Assembly (NCBI GenBank): GCA_036873135.1 | Contig: JAPTYO010000003.1 | Span: 24,390,001-24,454,000 of the forward strand | DNA from: Clarkia xantiana subsp. parviflora | Taxonomy: Eukaryota > Streptophyta > Magnoliopsida > Myrtales > Onagraceae | DNA length: 64,000 bases | Direction: 5' to 3' | Part shown: positions 13,350 through 26,400 of the stretch, piece after piece | Numbering within the stretch: the stretch's first letter is position 1 | Layout: every line of letters starts with the position of its first letter | Made by a program: the position numbers and the translations under genes | Notes under the pieces: model-generated | The model's input: the letters and a program-made list of their open reading frames with translations, nothing else | Database searches by the model: none | What the model was told of the DNA's origin: nothing

Positions 13350-14415
13350 GTTTCGGGTTATTCTATATCACAATAAGGGAGCATCATTCGAATTTTACAT
13401 AGTCTATCAGATATTTTACTCCTAAATTTGCTAGATAAATTATGTAGGAGATTCCGACTTTTACTAAATATATAAATCAGAGACATCTCTCCGAAATTAA
13501 CTCAAAAAATTGGAGGTGACTTCCGATATTTCATATCTCATTCGGAAATGGTTTTTCCATATTTTGTTGATCCACCTGGATAAAATCTGTGTATTTTAAA
13601 CGAAGTATCAGCAGAGAGTCTCCGAAATTTACTTGATAAATCGGGTGGAGGTCTCCGTATTATAGAACATTTATCGGGAAAGGTATTCCGATATTTTACC
13701 ACGAAATTGGGAGCTACAATCTGAATTGTACACACATATTCGGGAACGTGTCGCCGATATTTTGTTAACATATCGTGTTATATTCTCCGTAAGCTAAATT
13801 TTTTTTCGAAAAGGCGTTGCCGAAATTTACTTGGAAAATCGGGAAAAGAATTCCCGAGAATTAAAATATTTATCGGGTAATGGTTTCTGATATTTTACCA
13901 GAGTATCGAGTAATACATTCCGATTTTACTCAATAATTCGGGTGGGTTACCCCGAAATTTCATAGAAAATTCAGAAAGGCTACCCCAATAATCTTTAATA
14001 GTATTGGGTATGGAACCCCGATATTTAACAGTAAATTCGGGATACTGACACATTAAAGTTGATAAATTCGAGAATGGTTCCCCGAAATATCATAGAAAAA
14101 TCGGGAATAGTTTCCCGATATACTTTGATAGATTCGGCTATAATTTCCCGAACTTTTATAGAGAAATCGGGAAAGTCTCCCCGTTAAAGTTTGATACAAT
14201 CGGGTAATGAATTTCGAATTTTACTTGTTCATTCGGGAGCCATTCTCTGATATTCTCGACATAAAACGGGAAATCGTTCCCGATTTTTGTGAGCTCATTT
14301 GGAACCCGTCTCCGATATATGATGAAACGGTTGTTGGAGTATACTCTTGGAACTATACTCAGTTTATTGGGAACCCTCACAGTTTTTCTCTAACTAAATC
14401 GGTAGACCCCTTTCG
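13350..14415. repeat. 33-bp tandem repeat array, about 30 copies
   Basis: A degenerate unit close to TCGGGAATGGTTTCCCGATA plus an AT-rich spacer repeats with a 33-base period. The TCGG element can be followed at 13,872, 13,905, 13,938, 13,971, 14,004, 14,037, then after a 2-base slip at 14,068, 14,101, 14,134, 14,167, 14,200, 14,233 and 14,266. Each unit has imperfect dyad symmetry (CGGGAA...TTCCCG). Because 33 is a multiple of 3, short frames stay open and read as 11-residue repeats on both strands; I treat these as by-products, not genes. Confidence 0.85.
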
Positions 14416-14580
14416 ATTTTATCTGAACAAATCAGTTTTTTTTTTGTTTTTTTTCAAAAACACTTATTCATTTTTTTTTTTCATTTACATGTTAGTTACT
14501 ATGTATTGTAACACCAAAAAGTTGCAATTGCACCCTAACAAATTGCACTAAAATATGTTAATATAATAATATGATTATAC

Positions 14581-15082
14581 CAGGGTTATCATAACTGTAC
14601 TGGACCGGCGGTTTGACCGGGTTCGAACAGGAACCGGAACCCTCTACCGTCCGTTTCGAGCAATTCTGGAGGATGTAAGTGAATCTGGTTCGAAATACCG
14701 ATTTTCGACGAACCGATCGGTTTTTAGAGAATCGGCCGGCTCACCGGTCCGCCGGTTCAACGCCTCCATAAAAAAATATCTAAAAACCCTAATTCTAAAT
14801 CAAAGATCAAAACCGTACCAGAAGCTCATCTCCTCAGTCCGACACTGTGTTGAGCCTTCTCCTAATCTGACAGTATACCGTCCCGTTCTTATCAATCTCT
14901 CTGCCACTTTCTTTGTCGTCCTCAGTCGCACTCCCGATAGTCTATAGCTACACTGCTTTAACTGCAGCATTTATGGCTTTCTTGTCAATTTCAGTCGGAC
15001 CGGATTTGAACCGATTCAGACCGGACGAACCGGAAACGGACACCTAGTTGGTTCAGTATCCGGTCCGGTTCTGATAACACTG
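14581..15082. mobile_element. hAT-type MITE, copy 1
   Basis: The 502-bp element begins CAGGGTTATCATAAC and ends GGTTCTGATAACACTG, so its termini are inverted repeats of the form CAG(G/T)GTTATCA. It is flanked by a perfect 8-bp duplication GATTATAC (14,573-14,580 and 15,083-15,090), the size made by hAT transposases. The ends are rich in CCGG and GAACCGG motifs. No transposase is encoded. It shares ends with the copy at 47,892-48,236. Confidence 0.88.
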
Positions 15083-15090
15083 GATTATAC

Positions 15091-16374
15091 ACATAATAAC
15101 AATAACTATGAAGTATACCTTAAACTGAAAGCACCATAGTGATGACAAAGTAATGAAATATATTGATCCACTCGAGTCGAGCATTATTGAGCTCGGCTCG
15201 ACTCGATTTTTTCCGCGTTGAAATTGAGTGTCCAAGTCGATTTCGAATAGTTTACGAATAGCTTAACTCATTTATACTCCAACGAGGGATGCTTGATTGG
15301 CCCAATCAATTGGGGCTCAAATTGAGCTCAATTTGTGGGTTTAATAGTTCAAGTGTGAAGTGCCACTTAGATTAGCTCGCTCAAAGATTTTTAGTTTGTC
15401 AGGCTCTTAGTGGTGAGCTGGTCTTAAGTGAGGTCCCAAACTATTGAACCCCTAATTAGTGATATTCGAGCCTTAATTAGTTGTGGCTAGTTCAGACCTT
15501 AATCGAGTTGGGATTCAGTTGTAACGTTAGTATAGACATTTGGATAAATATTTGGTTAATTTTGCAAATTATATGAACGATAATTTTGAACTGAGAATTG
15601 ACATAATTACCAATTACAATAGTCTTGAATAATGTACATTTTAAAACATGGTGATGATCTAAAAACCATTTTGGGTAGGGTTAATAACCAAGTCGCTACA
15701 TGAATTTCAATATAATTACTAATCGTTGCATGAACTTTAATTTTTTTAAAATTGTCTACGTGTCCTTATTTTTTTATCAAATTGCTATATTCATTACAAT
15801 TTACATAAAATTAGATAGCAAATGAGCATGTTCTGACTATATGAGAGTCTTTAAATGGGTACTCCAGATGAATTTGTTAAAAAATTGAAAAGATCGTCGT
15901 GAAATACCTTCAACTGAATGCTTAATTGAAAGACGTCATTAGATCTGAGGAATGTCAATTTGAATGTCCAATTAAGTACATATATCTCCAATCATTTCAA
16001 TTTACTGTCTAAATCATCTTATGTATACATCTAAAGACCTTATGTAATTGAAACACACTCATTTTTTGTCTAATCTGACGTAATTTTTTACAAATTCGAA
16101 AATTTGAAGTTTAAATAGTCAAATTTTGTTTAAAAAAAAAAGTTAAAATTTAGATAGCAATTTGTAATTATCTCAAGTTTTTGGATATTAACCCTTTTGG
16201 TTAACACACTACATTTCCCTAACAATCAAAAGGTGAGTAGGGGAAATCATGATTCCAATCAGAGCTTGAGGACAACATTAGAGATTTTGTGCGAGTTAGC
16301 GGACCAACTTGACCCTGTACCAAAAATTACTATGACGTGTACTTTCTTAGAAAAAAATCATAAATAAATATGAC
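15091..16374. other. Intergenic DNA upstream of the TPR gene
   Basis: No gene was seen. A CTCGAGTCGAGC / GAGCTCGGCTCGACTCG block at about 15,170-15,210 resembles a short simple repeat common in plant DNA. The promoter of the TPR gene should be in the last few hundred bases; a weak TATACATAAG lies near 16,491. Confidence 0.4.
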
Positions 16375-16535
16375 GTGGCATGCCAGGCGAGCAGAACACC
16401 GTCGACGATATTCCAGATCATTTCCCGGCCGCCGGCCGCCATAATTGACGGTCGTCCCTCCTCAGTCTTCATCTCTGTATATTCATTCATTATACATAAG
16501 AAAATTCCGATTCACAGAGAAGAAGAAGAAGAAAG

Positions 16536-17180
16536 ATGTGGTACGATCTTATCCTCCAAGCGGTTCTGATCACCGTCAGCGTCGTCATGTTCCTCGCCAT
16601 GTACGACGTCCCTCAGAAGTACCTCACCAAGCTCCGTTACCGCAACCGCGCCGATCTCAAAGCCAAGGGCCACTTCGTCACCGGAGCTCAGCTTCTATCC
16701 AAAGCCAGATCCGCCTCCTCCCGCTCCGCCGCCGCTTCCTTGGCCCGCGACGCGACCGCCGAGGCCGACAAAGCCATCGCGCTCGATCCTCGCGACGCCG
16801 CCTCCCACATCCTCAAGGCTCTAGCTCTGGATCTGCAGGGATTCAAGACCTCCGCTCTCGATTCCCTGGACGTGGCTTTCTCTCCGCTTGCAGTGAAGTC
16901 GCTGGGACCTCAGGAAAAGGGAGACGCGCTGTACAAGAGGGCAGAGCTCAAGGTGGCTCTGAGTCGCCGTGGGAAGGTTGACTCGGCGATTGACGATTTG
17001 ACTCTGGCCGTGAAGCTCAGCCCCAGCCCTAATCCAAAGGTGCACCTCTTGCTCGGCGAGTGTTACGAGGCGAAGAAGATGAAAGAAGAAGCAGCTGCTG
17101 CTTATGGCCAGGCCTTGAAGATCAATCCTTCCATTACAGAAGCTCGTCAAGCTCTTGATCGGTTAGCTATGGCTTCTTAG
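16536..17180 (+). CDS. TPR-repeat protein with an N-terminal membrane anchor
   Basis: This is an intact single-exon gene of 214 residues. Residues about 4-22 (DLILQAVLITVSVVMFLAM) form one hydrophobic segment, probably a signal anchor. A basic stretch follows (about residues 28-45). The rest is alanine- and leucine-rich helix pairs of tetratricopeptide type, clearest in the last ~70 residues (VHLLLGECYEAKKMKEEAA, then AYGQALKINPS). TPRs bind partner proteins; the partner is unknown. Coding GC is much higher than in the flanks. The ATG follows an AGAAGAAGAAGAAAG leader, and a longer overlapping frame beginning at 16,445 lacks family character. It converges on the ABC1 kinase gene 455 bp away. 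I recognise it as a conserved plant TPR-like protein without an agreed symbol. Confidence 0.85.
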   Translation: MWYDLILQAVLITVSVVMFLAMYDVPQKYLTKLRYRNRADLKAKGHFVTGAQLLSKARSASSRSAAASLARDATAEADKAIALDPRDAASHILKALALDLQGFKTSALDSLDVAFSPLAVKSLGPQEKGDALYKRAELKVALSRRGKVDSAIDDLTLAVKLSPSPNPKVHLLLGECYEAKKMKEEAAAAYGQALKINPSITEARQALDRLAMAS

Positions 17181-17634
17181 AACTTCACTGATCTGATCCA
17201 GCGTTGTTAGGTATTCCTCAAGAACTGTAATTTCCTGAATCAAGCTCTACTACTGTTTCTGGAATACCAATTTGCAAGCTTTTTATGGATTTGGTGGTCA
17301 AAATGTTAGCTTTAGCATATTTGAGCATTGTAACTTTGTAGCTAAGCTAAATTAAGCCAAGCCCTTGTACTACTCTTGCCTCTTGGTGTGCATTATGCAA
17401 ATTGTCAAACTCTATTGCTTGATGAAATGATATTGTGGTTCAATGAGAAATTTGAGTCTAATGGCTTGTAGCTATAAAGTTTCTATACTATAACTGTTTG
17501 TGATACAAAGTAGTGATAGTATAAACAAAAACAACCAAAGTGTGTTTCCTATACATGACATTCAGCAAAAATGCAAAATATTCAAGAAACCAAGTATTCT
17601 CCTTTGGTTTAAACACAATTGATAGGCTGTGGCA

Positions 17635-20600
17635 TTATAATAGGAAGATCCTGCGGATGGTTCGAGCAGTGGCTCGGGAAACCAACCTTCCTGCAAGGTC
17701 TCCTGGTAGCCGAACCAACTGTTGCTGCATTTCTGGTGGGAGCTGTGCATTGCAACCATTTAAAATCACTTTTGAAAAAAATCAACTAGCAAATTGGTCA
17801 CCCTTAAATTTGCTTACCTCAGAAATGATAGAAATCAAAGGAAGGACTTCTTGAACCGACGAAAGTCGACTTAATGCAGTCGATGCTTCCTCCATGTATC
17901 TCTGTTCAATCCTATTAGGACCCGCATCTTTAGTTTCCTATAAAAAAAAGAAAAAAATATATGATATATTAAGAAACTAAATTAGTTATTTGATAATGAA
18001 CAAAGAAAAAACTGTTTTCCATGCCAATAAAGTTTCTTGCCTGAGAGTTAATAACTTGAGAACCTGATAACAACAGCAAAAGCCGACGCAAAGTTCCCAA
18101 ATTAGTCCGGTCTTCTTCAGTCATGCCAAAGAATGAGACAGGGGAACCGAATAGTGGTACATTTGCAACTGCTGCAGATGCAGTAGCTACTCCAAATGCA
18201 TCCAAACCCTGTTGTTTCAGTTATTAGCACAAAATGAATCGAGCACCTTTTTCTTGATTCTCTAATCTTTGTAAGCAAATACTAAACAAATCTGCAGAAC
18301 AAAAAGGAAGAACAGCTGAAAAACATACCTTTGCAAATTCTTCAAGGATAATTTCCCTCACAAAAGCACCCTGGCAAGATTTACCAGATAAAATCGAAGT
18401 TAAAGCACAGCCTTGAATCACCCTTCCATCAGTCCACATAGAACACGATTAGATTATACAATAACTGTCTATGATTGTTACCTTCCCGGTCAAGGTAAAA
18501 GAAAGAAGTTGCTGCACCACCATTTTCGGGTCATTGTCTTCCATCGGTTTTTCAACCAAAGCTTTTTGGGTGTTGGCTCGTAGCGACTGTTGCAGAGAAA
18601 CAGAACAAAAACTTCTAAGCCATCGAATGTCCATTTTATGCATTAGTAAAACAAGACCTTACCTCTGTCAAAAGAGATTCAAGCCGATCAATCCTAAAGC
18701 TACCATCCTGAAAAGATAGAAAATGATTAAATGAGTTTAGCTTCTACCTCGTGGATACTGCAATAGTATACAATGGTTCATCATCTACCTCGTAAAGAAG
18801 TTCTTGTAGAGATTGCTGAAGTTTCGGTGAGCTGTCAGTTAATACTTTTTTTGCAATCCATGGGTATGTGCTACCCAGTACTTTGTAGTTGGGGTTAAAG
18901 CCTATTGCAATTCCTTCTAATACGGCAAGGCTGAAAGAATAGAAACAACCATAATTAATGAGCATGTCCCCAATCTGAGAACACAATCCCTGAGATGTTC
19001 CAAAAACAGCAGAGAGACTTTGACAGAGGAAGAAGTAATTCATATACTGTGATTAACAAAATAGAATGCATTAGCACCTTCTGATAACAAGTGAGAAGTA
19101 TGAAGGTATTTGAAACTTGAACTTGTACCTGTCACAACAATTATATGGTAAGTAGATTGTGTTTAAAATTTATTTTCCGGCCATAGACTATTCGTATATT
19201 TGTTCGAAATATTTCACTGGGCAATTAATTCATGCTTACATGGTGGTTCCCAAGTTTCCTAGAAGATCTCCAAAACTTATGTTACGGATTCCTCTTGCAA
19301 CAGCATCTTCAAAGACACCTACAAGCACAGTTGTGTATACACATGAGAAGCAAATCTGACTGTATAAAAGATGATATTACATAATGCCATGCAGTGTAAA
19401 AGGCAAACCTGTTAGCGCCTTTGTAACAGCTGTCTTATCTGCAGTTGCTGGAAGCAACCTGAAGATTACATGACATTAATCAAATGTTTTGTTTTTGACA
19501 TGACATCCACATGGAAAATGTGATACAAGACTTTTAGTACAATATCATGCAGATACAGGAAGGGAGGAAGGATTCATTACCCAAGAGTGACAAAGTCCTT
19601 GGCAAGAGCATTAAAATCACGATTAACAAGATGTAGACACGCTTCAATGAACCCATCCCGTAGTTCTTGTTTAAATTCCCCCATCATACCAAAATCTGTT
19701 GAGGTGATATTGTAATTACTTTCGCTGTTACACGTAACTAGAACAACACTAAAAGAGGTTTTAAATCCTTAAGGCTCGATAAGAATACCTAGATAAGCAA
19801 GCTTTCCATCAGAAGTGCGGAGAAGGTTCCCAGGATGTGGGTCAGCATGATAAAACCCATACTCCAAGAGTTGATTGAAGGAGCAGTAAACACCAACCTA
19901 TCGATACAGAGAAATATTTTGGGACATTAATATCAACCGTCAATAATTACGAAGTGATATGTGAAATTGGTTTAAGAAACTACCTCAACCAAGTAAAGAT
20001 CCTTAACTTCAGACAACCTTTTTCCCTACAGCAGCCAGTGGACAAAAACACTATATTAGCAATTAAGTCATTATTTAGAAATAATTGCTAATCAAAGAGT
20101 CCTTAAAGAAAAACCAACATCAATGTCTAAGTACAGGAACCAATGTCTTGAATCATCACTAGTGATGTTGCACTAATTTCTGATGGCTCTTAGATGAACA
20201 TAGTTTTTGTTAGATGGCAAAGGATCAGACAGATTAACTACTTGTTGGTGTATATTAAATAGATTAATCACACTTACAAGGCTATCATATTATAGGACTG
20301 GTCCAACTCTTACAAAGTTCATCTTACCTCTATCCATTCCATTGTAAGCACCTTGCTAGTTGAGTAGTCCAAATACATTTCAGGAACTGCAACATCAGTC
20401 AAACCTCCATACAGATTCCTGCCAGAGCATGAACAAGACAAATGTCATAATTTTACGTAGATATGAAACATGTCAACTAGAATATGATAGGAACTTGGAA
20501 TCAACAACTGTTATGCATATATAAATCTTGGTGAATAGAAACATGTAAAGAACTAGGAAATAGTGAAATATACCTAAACCTGATGCCATTGTTCGCTTCT

Positions 20601-22954
20601 TTTCTGTAGTCCATCTCCTGCATTCAATGCGACTACCTGTATTCAAATTTCAATCCAAAGCTCTAAGAAAACTACCAATGTATATCATGTTTACCACTAA
20701 CGAACTTTGCAGAAATATAGTTCCTTCTAATGGTTATTTAACAAAAATGTTGCGAAATAATTATTTAACAAGGTCCCTAGCAGTGGACCAACCACACATA
20801 AAAATGAACCACCCAAATTCTGTTATAACATACCCGAAATAGACTTGATGCCCATTCATCAACAACAGCCTGTAAAAGAGAACCATTAGAACTCACCAAA
20901 TCTACTTTTATCATAACAATTTAAAGCACATGTCAGATCATTAAAAGTGACCAATGAAGTAACCAATAGTATCATAAGGGAGAAGCCAATACTACCAAAC
21001 TAGACATAGACATGACCTGCAAAAATTGACGAACTAAGAACGCAAAATTGCCTAGAAGCTCTATCTTTGGTTGGAATTAGAATCACAAGTAAAACAGCAA
21101 TGGGACCCATGGAAGCTAATCCTAATAAATAACATTGATCTAAACTGGTGCATCACTTCTTACAGGAAGATCAGTGTTGAATTTGCGAACTTTCTTGATC
21201 AATCCCGCAAAAAATCTCAATATCAAAATGTCCAAGGCAATTGCTGCTTGAACTCCTGGCCGTTGCACTTTTACTGCTACAAGTTTTCCACTGCCACGGA
21301 GCCTTGCTTTGTAAACCTGGGATAATGCAGCATATAACAGTAGGGTGAGGTGAGAGATAAATGAAGAGAATAAGCTGGAGTAGAAATTTTAGATGGTCAC
21401 CCACCGAAATAACAAGAAATGGAAGATTCGAGATTACCATAAAGTAGAACCTTAACTTACATGAAATTGTCAGGTAACTATCGAAATTGATATTTTCATG
21501 TAGTGAGTTTATTAACCAAATTTAATTATAAATCCAAAGGTACCTCATAATACTATAACACAATTTTTTTTTTTGAAGTTACCTACCTATTTGTAAGATA
21601 ACTTTATGCCCTTGTGTTTTCCTATTTTCTCAGACCGTTCTTATGATACTTATACTCTTAATCAGAAGAGCCTATGCTAATATTTTTAATTACAGTACGT
21701 ACCATAAACAGGTCTGAAATCTCAATTATCTAATAATGATATGGCTAATCTGAGAGTACAAATCAAAACTAACAGGGATCATGGCTATACTCTCATGGTT
21801 ACAACATAACGACACAGCATAATAACAAACTATTAGTATAAGATGCGGATAAATACAAACAGAAAATTGAGGTTCTCAAAACCTGTCCAAGCGATGCTGC
21901 GGCTACTGGCTCGGGTGAAATCTCCGTGAATAACTCGCCAATCTGTAACTTAAGTTCTTGCTCTATCATATTAAAAGCAATCTCCGATGAAAATGGAGCT
22001 ATTCTGTCTTGCAAAAGTGAGAGTTCATCCAGATATGATGGTGGTATCAGATCCTTGAGAAGAATGGACAAAATTAAGATAAATCAGTGCAAATAAAGAA
22101 CTTTTACATTCGCAATAGCAGGAAAGTGAAAAGATCCACAAACAGTTGATTATTTACAATCTAAAGTGAACTTGGTAGACATAAGCCACACTTACAGCCC
22201 TTGAAGAGACAGCTTGAGCAATTTTAATATAAGCCTGAGAAAATAAACCGAAAAAAGTAAGTGGTTGAAGACTACAAGAAAGTACTAGGAAGAAAGAAAT
22301 AAAATTCACAGAAATGATAGCGTGCATCACTGATCCATTAAAAGTTTAGAATGTGAATCTTCAGAATCATAAAGAGATTGAAAAACCAGTAAAAGAACTA
22401 TAATCCAAGTGACTTACTGGGCCAAGTTCAACCAATATTTTCCGAAGTTCTTCTGCTCTGACCTATACAACCACCAAATTTAATGGATGATTCTTCATTT
22501 CGATAATTAAAACTCGAATTAATGGATTAAAAGCCACCCAGAAACATGAAGCCAAATTGTAACAATGTATCCCTTGGGATTGCAGTGGAAGTAACGCGAG
22601 ACAGAGAAAATGACAGACCTTAAACATCTCATCTGATCGATCAGAGGCACTATCGAGGTACCTCACGGCGAACCACTTGCCGAACGTGGTTCCAATCTGG
22701 AACAGCCGTCGAATCAAGGTGATTGGTCTCCGGCGATAGATATCCGCAATTCTGGAGACGTCATACTCAGCCAGCGATGCCGCCTCAGTCGAGCTCACCT
22801 CGAACAGGTACCCTGATTTCTCCGTGAAACTATCGCTGGAGTCTGTGAAACCGACGGAACAAACTGGCTTAAACCTAGATATTCGAGTGTACGGAGCTTT
22901 GATTCTGCGGCGGCGGGAGAATGAAAGAGGCGGCGGAGGAAGAAGAAACGCCAT
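17635..22954 (-). CDS. ABC1-family atypical protein kinase, probably plastid-targeted
   Basis: Twenty-one coding exons: 22954-22619, 22462-22418, 22234-22196, 22053-21883, 21316-21164, 20869-20834, 20617-20574, 20418-20328, 20025-19984, 19897-19789, 19695-19581, 19458-19409, 19318-19240, 19128-19078, 18930-18789, 18707-18663, 18586-18482, 18370-18329, 18208-18041, 17937-17818, 17742-17635. They total 2,091 bases, 696 residues plus stop. The N-terminus is rich in Pro, Ser and Arg, like a plastid transit peptide. Kinase landmarks: KIAQ at 131-134 (family KxGQ), alanine-rich loop AAAS 191-194, VAVK lysine 213, HADPHPGN 336-343 and DFG 356-358. Plastid ABC1 kinases act at plastoglobules and thylakoids in prenylquinone and stress metabolism. 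The last intron but one has a GC donor. It resembles the ABC1K5/ABC1K6 type more than ABC1K3, but I will not assign a number. Confidence 0.88.
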
Positions 22955-23400
22955 TGAAGCTTACTCAGTAAAGCACTCCACGGAGATGTCAGTTGTGGTG
23001 GAAGGTAAGGACTGTCTGACGTGGCAAATCGTATGGCCAGTGGAAGTGGAAGAGCCGTGAGGTCGTTTTTTTCCCGGGAAAATTTAATTAGTGTCCCCGA
23101 AATTTAAGTTAATGTTATCTTAATCCCCATTTTAAATAGAAATGGGTGGTGCTTATTATTATTCATTTCTTTATATTAAGAACCAACCTATCACGTCTCT
23201 AAAGAAATACAATTCTACTTTTATTTATTTTAATCCTGAGTAAGAATTTTAAAATCAATTTGAAAATAAAATTAAAAAAATTTATTTTATTTTTGCATTT
23301 GAGCTATAACAAAGAAGATTTTCTATCAAAATATAAGATTTCCACAAGTGCGCATCTTAAACTCTTTCCACAATCTAATTTATGAAACACAATTAATTTT
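22955..23400. other. Upstream region of the ABC1 kinase gene
   Basis: This holds the presumed promoter and 5' UTR (minus strand), followed by AT-rich DNA up to the LINE target duplication at 23,401. No clear TATA box was identified. Confidence 0.4.
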
Positions 23401-23460
23401 AGTGTTCACGGGCTTTTTTTTTTTTGGCCAAGAATAATGCATTAATTATTATAAAAAACT

Positions 23461-26400
23461 TCAATCTGGGTTACAATCTAAAAGTAAAAGAGAAATAAGA
23501 GGAGATGGGGGTTCCACGACCCAATTCATAGGACACATCTCCTTTCTGGACTGCAAAGCGATCCAGTTGGCGCAACGATTTGCGTTTCGACGAACAAAAG
23601 ACCATGAAATTTCGGGCACTTGTTCAGCAAGTCTTCTGATGGTGGACACGATGTCATTTATCCTCCAATCGCCGGTCTTCGCAGTCCCACGGATTTGATT
23701 GATTACATATTCCGAGTCGGATTCTATAATCACTGATTGCCATCCGTTATTGACCGCAAGTTGGGTTCCCATAAGAATAGCTTTTGCTTCCACACTAGGT
23801 ACGTTCATGTCATGAAAAAAGCCATTCCTTCCATCGATAAGGGATCCATTAGAATTCCTTGCCACGACCCCGATTCCGCTTCTTTTCGAAGTCGCCACCC
23901 AAGAACCATCACAATTAATTTTGATCTTACCCATGAGAGGTTTGACCCATGTCGCCGCAGTGATGGGTGTGGGGTCACTCGCTGTCGGCTGTCGCTGAAC
24001 ATTGATGCGCCATGTTTCCTCAACGAGACTAGCCGCATATTGAACCACATGGGAAGGACGTGGTCGATCGCGGCTATGAACCGCACGACACCTCTCCTTC
24101 CAAATTTCCCACGCGAGAGTCTCGACCTTTAATCGTACCATAGCGCCCGTCGATCCCAGAGACTTCTCCATGTCAATTAGCTCCTCGATCCAATCCGGCC
24201 ATCGCGGTTCATTTCCATTTTCCCATCTAATTCCCGCCCCCGCTAGCCAAATTGGTTTCGTCCATTTACATTGTAGGAGAGCATGATCAACAGTTTCACA
24301 TCGATCACAAAATGGACACATTGGAGAAACATTGATCCCCCGCCTATTCAATTCATCAAATACTGGAATAGTTCGTGCACATGACCTCCAAAGAAAATGT
24401 TTTACCTTGGGTAGCGTAGATCCCTTCCATATTCCAGCCCAAACACTCTTAGATACCATGTAAGACGTCGAAGTTGCCGAGTTGGGTTGTGGCGGTGCTT
24501 TCTCTCGGAGTCTTTGGTATACAAGCTTGGGTTTTGCATCACCCTCCTTTGATGTTGGCCATATGATTCGATCCGAAGAGCTAGTTGGGGCCACATGTAT
24601 CGCACGAATCGCATGTACCATATCCGTCGTTAGTAGGTTTTCGATCGGTTGCAAATTCCAGTGATTCTCAGGTGGACGTAGAAGTTCCGATACCATCATG
24701 TTTTGCAATGGCTCACCTACCGGATTAATATTCAGCTTGTAACCATCCATTCCGGGCACCCATGCATCCCGAAACACTCGAATACGTTGGCCCGAACCAA
24801 TTCGCCAAACACCTTCATCCGCAAGTACCTCTCGTCCTTCTAGTATACTTGACCATGCCCAAGAAGAACGTGAACCCTTTTGAACATCCATGAACTCATC
24901 GCGCGGGAAGTAGATACCTTTTAAGACTCTTGCCCAAAATGCACTTGGTTCATTTTGTAATCGCCAAGCCGTCTTAGTGAGCAAAGAAATATTGAAAATT
25001 TGTAAGTCTCGAAAGCCCATACCTCCTTCCTCCTTAGGTACGGTCATGCGACTCCATCTTCGCCAATGCATTTTCCGTTCATCTCCTCGTTTTCCCCACC
25101 AAAATTTCGCTACCAAACTCGTAATTTCTTCACACCACGATTTAGGTAGCTTGAAAAGAGTCATCGTGTATGTGGGAATCGCCGTTATTACCGATTTGAT
25201 GAGCACTTCCTTCCCCGCTTGATTAAGGGATAGACTTTTCCATCCATTGAGTTTGGCCATCACTCGGTCCCTAAGAAACGCCAAAGCCTCCTTCTTTGAC
25301 CGACCCCATACTGTCGGTAACCCCAAGTACTTGCCTGCATTATTGACCGCACTAATTCCTAATACATTAACGACCGCTTCTTTGGTTGCGTCCCGCACAT
25401 TAGAGCCGAAATAAATACCAGATTTGGAAAGATTGATGTTTTGCCCCGACGCCCGACTATATGTTGCTAAGACATTCTTTAAAGACCTCGCATTTCGCTC
25501 ATCGGCCTTAATGAAGAACAAAGAATCGTCTGCAAACAAAAGATGATGAATAATCGGGCAACTTCTCTTGATCATCATTCCGACAAGCGACCGTTGTTCA
25601 ATGGATTGCAATATCTGCCTTGACAACACATCAGCCACAAGTATAAATAGATAAGGCGATAAAGGGTCACCTTGACGAATACCTCGTGTCGGCTGAATTC
25701 GGTTCGTCTTTTTTCCATTAACCACCACACAATAGCGTACTTTGGATATACACTCCTTTACCCATCCTATCCATCGATCATTGAACCCATATACCCGCAA
25801 TAACTCGAACAAAAAATCCCATTCAACCCGATCATAGGCTTTGTTCATGTCAATCTTTATTGCAGCCTCCTCTCTTTTTCTCCCGTTTCGCATCCGTAGA
25901 TGGTGGAAAGCCTCATGTGCGACAAGAATGTTGTCGTGTATGAGCCTGCCAGATACAAAAGCACTTTGGAAAGGTGTAATAAGATTAGGCATGATGGGCT
26001 TTAATCGGTTAACAAGGATTTTCGAGATAATTTTGTAATTAAAATTACAAAGGCTAATGGGTCTAAATTGTGTGGTGTTTATCGGGTTAGGCACTTTAGG
26101 GATTAAGACAATATCAGTATAACAAAAGCTAGGAAGGATAGTACCTGTGTCAAAAAAGGTTTTGACCGCATGGATTACGTCACGTCCAATCACATCCCAG
26201 AACTTTTGATAGAACATACCAGAGAAACCATCCGGGCCAGGGGCCTTTGCACCGCCAAGTTGGAACACCGCTAAACGAACCTCCTCATCCGTAATAGGCC
26301 TAGTGAGAGCCACATTCTGTTCATCCGTGATAAGTGTAGGTACACAATTCAATGCATCTTCCCACCCTGACGTCCCCTCGGCCGTGAATAGGCCTTGAAA

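Noticed and set aside
13350..14415. CRISPR-like repeat array
   Set aside because: Units are contiguous with no unique spacers of constant length, and the context is plant nuclear DNA.
13538..14551. Short frames encoding 11-residue repeats
   Set aside because: By-product of the 33-bp tandem array. They are open on both strands, with no promoter or conserved start.
16445..16981. 178-codon frame overlapping the TPR gene
   Set aside because: Arg/Ser-rich shadow of GC-rich coding sequence; the TPR frame has the hydrophobic N-terminus and helix-pair pattern.
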